From NCBI RefSeq assembly GCF_013694245.2, contig NZ_CP059322.2, positions 244,001 to 308,000 on the forward strand: a DNA stretch of 64,000 nt. Reading direction: 5' to 3'. The translations under genes were made by a program, and so were the position numbers. The notes beneath the pieces were generated by a model. The model worked only from the letters and a program-made list of their open reading frames with translations. It ran no database searches and had not been told where the DNA came from. How positions within the stretch are numbered: the first letter of the stretch is position 1; every line of letters begins with the position of its first letter. The DNA comes from Micromonospora ferruginea (lineage in GTDB: Bacteria > Actinomycetota > Actinomycetes > Mycobacteriales > Micromonosporaceae). Shown piece by piece: positions 16,130-22,129 of the stretch.

Positions 16130-17025
16130 CCCGCCTCGCCGACCTGGCCGAGCTGGTCCGCGCGCCCGCCGCGCTGTCGGTGCCCGGTGACGTGCTGGCC
16201 GGGGCCGCGGCGGCCGGCGCGCTCGGCCGGCGTACACCCGCCCTGGCCGCCGCGTCGGTGCTGCTCTACTGGGCCGGGATGGCCGCCAACGACTGGGCGG
16301 ACCGGCGGCTCGACGCGACCGAGCGCCCGGAGCGGCCGATCCCGTCCGGCCGGGTCCACCCCGCGCTCGCGCTCGGCCTGGCCGGCGGCCTGACCGCCGC
16401 CGGGCTGGCGGTCGCGACCGCCGCCGGGGGCCGGCCCGCGGCGACCGTCGCGGTCGGTCTGGCCGCCACCATCTGGGGGTACGACCTGAGCGCGAAGGAC
16501 ACCACGGCCGGTCCCGCCGTGATGGCCGCGTGCCGAGGGCTGGACGTCCTGCTCGGCGCGACGGGCGGCCGGACGGCCCGGGCGCTGCCGGCGGCGCTGA
16601 CCGTCGCCGCGCACACCTGGACCGTCACCGCGCTGTCCCGCCGCGAGGTGACCGGGGTGGCGGACCGGCGGTTGCCGGGCCTCACCCTGGCCGGCACCGC
16701 GCTGATCGCGCTCGCCGCCCCGGGCCGGCCGACCGTGTTAAGCGGGGCCCCCTCCTCTACCGAATGCGTTAAGCGGGGGCCCCTCCTTCGGGTGGCGGTG
16801 GTGCTCGCGGGGGGCTACGCCGTGCGGTACGGGCGGGCGCAGGTTCGGGTGCTCGCCGACCCGTCGCCGGCCCGGGTCCGGGCCGCGGTCGGTGCCGGCA
16901 TCACCGGGCTGCCCGCGTTGCAGGGCGCGCTGACCGCCCGCGCCGGCGCCGGGCTGCTCGGCCTCGCGGTGGCCGCCGCCGCGCCGCTCGGCCGCCGCCT
17001 GGCCCGGCTGGTCTCGCCGACATGA
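16126..17025 (+). CDS. UbiA-family prenyltransferase, EboC-like (SCO3242-type)
   Basis: Integral membrane prenyltransferase, 299 residues and about eight helices. The first aspartate motif is N55-D56-x2-D59-x3-D63 (in NDWADRRLDATERPERP), which binds prenyl diphosphate through magnesium. A second, weaker one is around YDLSAKDT at 119-126. It overlaps the cyclase stop at its GTG start and overlaps the TIM-barrel gene by four bases at its end. It is expected to attach an isoprenoid to a polar acceptor, here perhaps a cyclitol. About residues 204-222 (VLSGAPSSTECVKRGPLL) come from a dispersed repeat inserted in frame, which also brings a TTA leucine codon at 16738-16740. The insertion falls between predicted helices, so function may survive. 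Confidence 0.88.
   Translation: MTRLADLAELVRAPAALSVPGDVLAGAAAAGALGRRTPALAAASVLLYWAGMAANDWADRRLDATERPERPIPSGRVHPALALGLAGGLTAAGLAVATAAGGRPAATVAVGLAATIWGYDLSAKDTTAGPAVMAACRGLDVLLGATGGRTARALPAALTVAAHTWTVTALSRREVTGVADRRLPGLTLAGTALIALAAPGRPTVLSGAPSSTECVKRGPLLRVAVVLAGGYAVRYGRAQVRVLADPSPARVRAAVGAGITGLPALQGALTARAGAGLLGLAVAAAAPLGRRLARLVSPT
16737..16789 (-). repeat. dispersed GGGGGCCCC/TTAAC repeat, copy 2, inside the UbiA gene
   Basis: The complement of this stretch aligns with 14705-14757 over about 53 bp with few differences: one base fewer in the first G run, and CGCATTCGG instead of CGCCTCCGG. It lies wholly inside the prenyltransferase reading frame and keeps it open. Confidence 0.88.
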
Positions 17026-17912
17026 CCACCGTGACGCCGGCCGCCGCGCCCCGCCGGCCCGCGCCCGCGCCGGGCCGGCTGCGATTCGGGTACGGCACCA
17101 ACGGCTTCGCCAACCACCGCCTCGACGACGCGCTCGCGGTGCTCGCCGACCTCGGGTACGCGGGCGTGGCGCTCACCCTGGACCACGACCACCTGGACCC
17201 GTTCGCCCCCGGGCTGGCCCGCCGGGTGGACGCCGTGCGTCGCCGGCTGAGCGCGTCGGGGCTGGCCGTGGTGGTCGAGACCGGGGCCCGCTACCTGCTC
17301 GACCCGTGGCACAAGCACGCCCCGACGCTGCTGCACGACGACCCGTCCCGCCGGATCGAGTTCCTCCGCCGGGCCGTACGGATCGGGGCGGATCTGGGCG
17401 CGGAGGCGGTCTCCTTCTGGGCCGGTGTCCGCCCGCCCGAGGTGCCGCCCCGGGTCGCGTGGGAGCGCCTGGTCGACGGGTGCGCCGCGGTCTGCGCCGA
17501 GGCGGGCGGCGTGCCGCTGGGCTTCGAGCCGGAGCCGGGCATGCTGGTCGAGGACATCGCCGGCTGGCGGCGGCTGCGCGCCGCGCTGGGTGAGCCGCCC
17601 GGCTTCGGCATCACCCTCGACATCGGACACTGTCGCTGCCTGGAGCCGCTGCCGGTGCCCGACTGCGTGGCGGCGGTCGCCGACCACCTGGTCAACGTGC
17701 AGATCGACGACATGCGCCGGGGCGTGCACGAGCACCTGGAGTTCGGCGCCGGCGAGATCGACTTCCCGCCGGTGCTGGCCGCCCTGGCCGACGCCGGCTA
17801 CCCCGGCCTGGTGGCGGTGGAGCTGCCCCGCCACTCGCACGCCGCCCCGACCGTCGCCGCCCGCTCGCTGGACTTCCTGCGCGCCGCCGCCCGCCGCGGC
17901 GAGAGGCGGTGA
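17022..17912 (+). CDS. TIM-barrel sugar isomerase/epimerase-like protein of the Ebo-type locus
   Basis: A 296-residue xylose-isomerase-like TIM barrel (AP endonuclease 2 family). Metal-site candidates are E in LGFEPEPGML, D in TLDIGHC, H in that same motif, D in VNVQIDDMRRG, and E in VAVELPRHSH. The GFEPEPG motif is shared with the EboE-like protein at 19406-20593, which suggests the two are distant paralogues. The ATG overlaps the UbiA stop (ATGA). Classical Ebo operons have one such barrel; this locus has two. It may epimerise, isomerise or cleave the cyclitol head group, which is inference. Confidence 0.88.
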   Translation: MTTVTPAAAPRRPAPAPGRLRFGYGTNGFANHRLDDALAVLADLGYAGVALTLDHDHLDPFAPGLARRVDAVRRRLSASGLAVVVETGARYLLDPWHKHAPTLLHDDPSRRIEFLRRAVRIGADLGAEAVSFWAGVRPPEVPPRVAWERLVDGCAAVCAEAGGVPLGFEPEPGMLVEDIAGWRRLRAALGEPPGFGITLDIGHCRCLEPLPVPDCVAAVADHLVNVQIDDMRRGVHEHLEFGAGEIDFPPVLAALADAGYPGLVAVELPRHSHAAPTVAARSLDFLRAAARRGERR

Positions 17913-17947
17913 CCGACCACCTTCCACCACCGGCAGAGGGAGACGGC

Positions 17948-18553
17948 ATGACACCCGACCGACTGCGCGCCGCGCTGCGGGGCGTACCCGATCCGCAGTG
18001 GCTGGACGCGGCGCTGCGCCGCGTCGCGACCGAACCCGCGGCGATCCCGCGCTACTTCGCCGCCGCCGCCCGGCGGTGCGGGCGCGGTCCGGTGCCCGAC
18101 CCGCCCGGCTGGACCGTCGACGAGGCCGCCCGGGCGCTGCTGCTCACCGCGCTGCCCGGCGGGCACGCCACCGCGGCCGAGACGCTCTACCGGGAGGGTG
18201 ACGCCGCGGAGAAGCGGGCCGTGCTGCGGGCGCTGCCGCTGCTGCCGATCGGGGCGGAGTGCGTGCCGCTGCTGCACGACGCGATCCGCACCAACGACAC
18301 CCGGCTGGTCGCCGCCGCGCTCGGGCCCTACGCCCGGCACCTGGAACAGCCGGCGTGGCGGCAGGCGGTGCTCAAGTGCGTCTTCGCGGGCGTGCCGCTG
18401 GCCGTGGTGGTCGACCTGACCGAGCGGGCCGACGGCGAGCTGGCGCAGATGCTCGCCGCGTACGCCGCCGAGCGGCACGCCGCCGGACGGACCATGCCGG
18501 CCGACGCCACCGACCTGCTCGACCGGCTCACCATCACCACCACGGAGGCGTGA
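17948..18553 (+). CDS. EboA domain-containing protein
   Basis: A 201-residue, mostly helical protein matching the EboA family: repeated acidic/leucine helices, EGDAAEKRAVLRALPLLPIG, then CVPLLHDAIRTNDTRLVAAAL and ALGPYARHLEQPAWRQAVLKCVFAG. The pattern suggests HEAT-like helical hairpins. ATG 17948 has GAGGGAG 6 nt upstream and is preferred over the GTG at 17909, although that codon overlaps the preceding stop. EboA is the signature protein of Ebo loci, which in cyanobacteria and Pseudomonas are needed for export or traffic of secondary metabolites. No biochemical activity is established. It is one base from the TatD-like gene. Confidence 0.88.
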   Translation: MTPDRLRAALRGVPDPQWLDAALRRVATEPAAIPRYFAAAARRCGRGPVPDPPGWTVDEAARALLLTALPGGHATAAETLYREGDAAEKRAVLRALPLLPIGAECVPLLHDAIRTNDTRLVAAALGPYARHLEQPAWRQAVLKCVFAGVPLAVVVDLTERADGELAQMLAAYAAERHAAGRTMPADATDLLDRLTITTTEA

Positions 18554-18554
18554 C

Positions 18555-19406
18555 ATGCGCATCTTCGACCCGCACATCCACATGACGTCCCGGACCACCG
18601 ACGACTACGAGCGGATGGCCGCCGCCGGGGTGCGGGCGGTGGTCGAACCGGCGTTCTGGCTGGGCCAGCCGCGCACCAGCGTGGAGAGCTTCGTCGACTA
18701 CTTCGACTCGCTGGTCGGCTGGGAGCCGTTCCGGGCCGGCCAGTTCGGCGTCCGGCACCACGCCACCGTGGCGCTGAACCCGAAGGAGGCCAACGACCCG
18801 CGCTGCCGCCCCGTGCTCGACGTGCTGCCCCGCTATCTGGACAAGGACGCCGTGGTGGCGGTCGGCGAGATCGGCTACGACGCGATGACGCCGGCCGAGG
18901 ACGCCGCGCTGGCCGGGCAGCTCGCCCTGGCCGTCGCGCACGACCTGCCCGCCCTGGTGCACACCCCGCACCGGGACAAGGCGCGCGGCGTCGACCGCAC
19001 CCTCGCGGTGGTCGCCGAGTCGGGCATCGCACCCGGGCGGGTGCTCGTCGACCACCTCAACGAGGTGACCGTGGACCTGGTCCGGGACACCGGCTGCTGG
19101 CTGGGCTTCTCGATCTATCCGGAGACCAAGATGTCGCCGCCGCGGATGGTCGAGCTGCTGAGGACGTACGGGACCGAGCGGATGCTGGTCAACTCCGCCG
19201 CCGACTGGGGGCGCTCCGACCCGCTGCTGACCCGGGCCACCGGGGAGGCGATGCTGGCCGCCGGGTTCGACGACGACGACGTGGACCGGGTGCTGTGGCG
19301 CAATCCGGTGGAGTTCTACGGCCAGTCCGGCAAGCTGGACCTCACCGACCTGGAGGACTCGGCCGCCACGTTCGCCGGCAACTCGATCCTGCGCGGGGGC
19401 GCGTGA
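18555..19406 (+). CDS. TatD-family metal hydrolase, EboB-like
   Basis: A 283-residue TIM-barrel hydrolase of the TatD family. Metal ligands are visible as D5-x-H7-x-H9 in DPHIHM, E105 in VGEIGYD, H136 and H139 in VHTPHRDK, H in DHLNEVT, and a late NSAADWGRSDPL that fits the last Asp. TatD enzymes are nucleases or phosphoesterase-like hydrolases. The EboB branch is tied to the Ebo locus and its substrate is unknown. The ATG lies one base after the EboA stop and the stop overlaps the EboE start (TGATG), so translation is coupled throughout. Confidence 0.9.
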   Translation: MRIFDPHIHMTSRTTDDYERMAAAGVRAVVEPAFWLGQPRTSVESFVDYFDSLVGWEPFRAGQFGVRHHATVALNPKEANDPRCRPVLDVLPRYLDKDAVVAVGEIGYDAMTPAEDAALAGQLALAVAHDLPALVHTPHRDKARGVDRTLAVVAESGIAPGRVLVDHLNEVTVDLVRDTGCWLGFSIYPETKMSPPRMVELLRTYGTERMLVNSAADWGRSDPLLTRATGEAMLAAGFDDDDVDRVLWRNPVEFYGQSGKLDLTDLEDSAATFAGNSILRGGA

Positions 19407-20593
19407 TGCGCCTGCGTCACGCCGACGGCACCACCGTCCACCTCGGCTACTGCACCAACGTCCACCCGGCGGAGGAGCTGCCGGGCATCCTCGCCCAGCT
19501 CGACACGTACGCGGTCGAGGTGCGCCGGAGCCTCGACGCCGACCTGCTCGGGCTGGGACTGTGGCTGGCCGCGCCGGTGGCCGCCGCGCTCGCCGCCGAT
19601 CCGGCGGCCCGTCGCCGGCTGCGCCACGAGCTGACCGTACGCGGGCTGGAGGTGGTCACGCTCAACGGCTTCCCGTACGCGGCGTTCCAGGCGCCGGTGG
19701 TCAAGGGCGCGGTCTACCACCCGGACTGGAGCACGCCGGAGCGCCTCGCGTACACCCTGGACCTGGCCCGGGTGCTGGCTGACCTGCTGCCCGACGACGC
19801 GGCCCGGGGTTCGATCTCGACGCTGCCGCTGGCCTGGCGCACGCCGTGGGACCCGGACCGGGCCGATGCCGCCCGGCGTGGGCTGGACGTGCTCACCGCC
19901 GGGCTGGCCGCCGTGCGCCGCGACACCGGCCGGACGGTCCGGGTCGGGTTCGAGCCGGAGCCCGGCTGCCTGGTCGAGTCGACCGGGCAGGCCGCCACCA
20001 CGCTGTCCGGCGTGGACCCGGAGTGGCTCGGGATCTGCCTGGACCTGGCGCACCTGGCGTGCGCCTGGGAGGAGCCGGCCGACGCGCTGGCCCGGCTGCG
20101 CGACGCCGCGCTGCCGGTGGTCAAGGTGCAGGTCTCCGCCGCCGTCGAGGCGCCCGACCCGGCCGGCGCGACCGGCGCGCTGCGCCGCTTCGTCGAGCCG
20201 AGGTTCCTGCACCAGACCCGGGCGGCGGGCTGCGCCGGCGCCGGCGACCCGGCCGATCCGGCGTGGGCGGCCGACGACCTGGACGCCGCGCTGGACGCGC
20301 GGCTGCCCGGGGCGTGGCGGGTGCACTACCACGTGCCGTTGCACGCGCCGCCGGAGGAACCGTTGCGCTCCACCGTGCCGGTGCTGCGGGCCGCTCTCGC
20401 CGCGCTGTTCGCCGGGCCGGCCGCCGGCTGCGACCACCTCGACGTGGAGACGTACACCTGGGGGGTGCTGCCGGAGGCGCGGCGGCCGCGCGGCGACGCG
20501 GAGCTGGCCGCCGGAATCGCCGCCGAACTGGCCTTCGCCCGCGCCGAGCTGGCCGCGCTGGGCGTGGCCGGTGGTGTGGGGGTGTCCTCATGA
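19406..20593 (+). CDS. metabolite traffic protein EboE-like TIM barrel
   Basis: A 395-residue TIM-barrel protein of the EboE type. It begins VHLGYCTNVHPAEELPGILA, a strong EboE signature, and later has LEVVTLNGFPYAAFQ, GFEPEPGCLVES, GICLDLAHLACAWEEP, KVQVSAAVEAP, YHVPLHAPPEEPLRST and DVETYTWGVLP. Conserved acidic and His residues could bind a divalent metal. The ATG overlaps the EboB stop by one base and the stop overlaps the EboF start. EboE proteins are required for metabolite traffic to the periplasm in cyanobacterial scytonemin producers, with unknown chemistry. Confidence 0.9.
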   Translation: MRLRHADGTTVHLGYCTNVHPAEELPGILAQLDTYAVEVRRSLDADLLGLGLWLAAPVAAALAADPAARRRLRHELTVRGLEVVTLNGFPYAAFQAPVVKGAVYHPDWSTPERLAYTLDLARVLADLLPDDAARGSISTLPLAWRTPWDPDRADAARRGLDVLTAGLAAVRRDTGRTVRVGFEPEPGCLVESTGQAATTLSGVDPEWLGICLDLAHLACAWEEPADALARLRDAALPVVKVQVSAAVEAPDPAGATGALRRFVEPRFLHQTRAAGCAGAGDPADPAWAADDLDAALDARLPGAWRVHYHVPLHAPPEEPLRSTVPVLRAALAALFAGPAAGCDHLDVETYTWGVLPEARRPRGDAELAAGIAAELAFARAELAALGVAGGVGVSS

Positions 20594-21993
20594 GCCGGCG
20601 GCTGGTGGTGCTCGACGTGGTGGGGCTGACGCCGCGCCTGCTGGCGCACATGCCACGGCTGCGCGCGGTGGCCGAGGCCGGTTTCGCCGCCGAGCTGGGC
20701 ACCGTGCTGCCGGCGGTGACCTGCTCGGCGCAGGCCACGTTCCTCACCGGCGAGCCGCCCGCCGGGCACGGCGTGGTGGGCAACGGCTGGTACTTCCGGG
20801 ACCTCGGCGAGGTGCTGCTCTGGCGGCAGCACCACGCGCTGGTCGGTGGCGAGAAGGTGTGGCAGGCGGCGCGCCGGGTGGAGCCGGGCTACCGGGTGGC
20901 GAACGTCTGCTGGTGGTACGCGATGGGCGCGGACGTCGACTGGACGGTCACGCCGCGCCCGGTCTATCACGCCGACGGGCGCAAGGAGCCGGACTGCTGG
21001 ACCGACCCGCCGGAGCTGCACGACACGCTGACCGACGCGCTCGGGGTGTTTCCGCTTTTCAGCTACTGGGGGCCGGCCGCGGGGCTGCCGTCCTCGGCGT
21101 GGATCAGCCGGGCCGCGCAACGGATCCTCGCCGACCACGCCCCGGACCTGACCCTGGTCTACCTGCCGCACCTCGACTACGACCTGCAACGCTTCGGGCC
21201 GTCCGCGCCGCAGGCCGCCGCCGCGGCGGCGGAGCTGGACGCGGTGCTCGGGCCGCTGCTGGACGCGGCGCGGGAACGCGACGCCACGGTGGTGGCGCTC
21301 TCGGAGTACGGCATCACCGACGTGTCCCGCCCGGTGGACGTCAACCGGATGCTGCGGGCCGAAGGGCTGCTGCGGGTGCACACCCAGGCCGGGATGGAAT
21401 ACCTGGAGCCGTGGACGTCGCGGGCCTTCGCGGTGGCCGACCACCAGGTCGCGCACGTCTACGTGCGGGACCCGGCGGACGTGCCGGCGGTGGCGAAGCT
21501 CTGCGCCGCGCTGCCGGGCGTGGCCGAGGTGCTGGACGCGACCGGGCAGGCCGGGTACGGGCTGGACCATCCCCGCTCCGGCGAGCTGGTGCTGGTGGCC
21601 GAGCCGGACGCCTGGTTCACCTACTACTACTGGTTGGACGACGCGCGGGCGCCCGACTTCGCCCGCCTGGTCGAGATCCACCGCAAGCCCGGCTACGACC
21701 CGGCCGAGCTGTTCTTCGACCCGGCCGCGCCGGCGGCGGCGAAGCGCCGGGCGGCGGTGGCGCTGGCCCGCAAGAAGCTCGGGATGCGCTATCTGATGAG
21801 CGTGGTGGGGCTGGACGCGGGCGCGCGGGCGGTACGCGGCTCGCACGGGCGGCTGCCGGCGGACCCGGCGGACGGGCCGGTGTTGCTCTGTTCCGACCCG
21901 ACGGTGGCCCGGGACCGGGTCGCGGCGACCGACGTGAAGGCGTTGCTGCTCCACCTCGCCGGGCTAACTTTTGTCGATCCGCGTCAAAAGTAG
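20590..21993 (+). CDS. nucleotide pyrophosphatase/phosphodiesterase-like protein, EboF-like
   Basis: A 467-residue alkaline-phosphatase-superfamily enzyme. Features are the metal-binding start VVLDVVGLTP, the nucleophile region PAVTCSAQATFLTGEPPAGHGVVGNGW, D in YLPHLDYDLQRFGP, and SEYGITDVSRPVDVN followed by VADHQVAHVYV. This is the nucleotide pyrophosphatase/phosphodiesterase pattern. It probably removes a phosphate or phosphodiester from the locus product. It is the last gene of the operon, starting by ATGA overlap. Its last seven codons and stop (21967-21993) contain the operator of the next gene, so coding and regulatory constraints coincide. Confidence 0.9.
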   Translation: MSRRLVVLDVVGLTPRLLAHMPRLRAVAEAGFAAELGTVLPAVTCSAQATFLTGEPPAGHGVVGNGWYFRDLGEVLLWRQHHALVGGEKVWQAARRVEPGYRVANVCWWYAMGADVDWTVTPRPVYHADGRKEPDCWTDPPELHDTLTDALGVFPLFSYWGPAAGLPSSAWISRAAQRILADHAPDLTLVYLPHLDYDLQRFGPSAPQAAAAAAELDAVLGPLLDAARERDATVVALSEYGITDVSRPVDVNRMLRAEGLLRVHTQAGMEYLEPWTSRAFAVADHQVAHVYVRDPADVPAVAKLCAALPGVAEVLDATGQAGYGLDHPRSGELVLVAEPDAWFTYYYWLDDARAPDFARLVEIHRKPGYDPAELFFDPAAPAAAKRRAAVALARKKLGMRYLMSVVGLDAGARAVRGSHGRLPADPADGPVLLCSDPTVARDRVAATDVKALLLHLAGLTFVDPRQK

Positions 21994-22043
21994 TTCTCGA
22001 TCGATCAGAAGCTATGGACATGCTGATCGAAAGGTCTTAATGT
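21967..22043 (+). promoter_or_regulatory. promoter and operator of the PQQ dehydrogenase gene, overlapping the upstream stop
   Basis: ACTTTTG (21967-21973) and CAAAAGT (21985-21991) form a 7-bp inverted repeat inside the end of the preceding gene. After 24 nt from the CAAAAG core comes TGGACA (22015-22020), then a 17-nt spacer and TAATGT (22038-22043), a good -10. The 13-mer GAAGCTATGGACA at 22008-22020 is identical to that before the ROK gene (8331-8343). The same regulator should bind both. Confidence 0.75.
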
Positions 22044-22129
22044 CGTGCCCAGCACCAGCTCCCCCCTTTCGGCATCCGGCGCGACGCGCGCCCGATCCTG
22101 GCTGCGCGCGTCAGGAAGGACTGCACGGC

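Noticed and set aside
16737..16789. Intrinsic terminator formed by GGGGCCCC blocks in the UbiA gene
   Set aside because: It lies inside the reading frame, has no T-tract, and matches a dispersed repeat found elsewhere.
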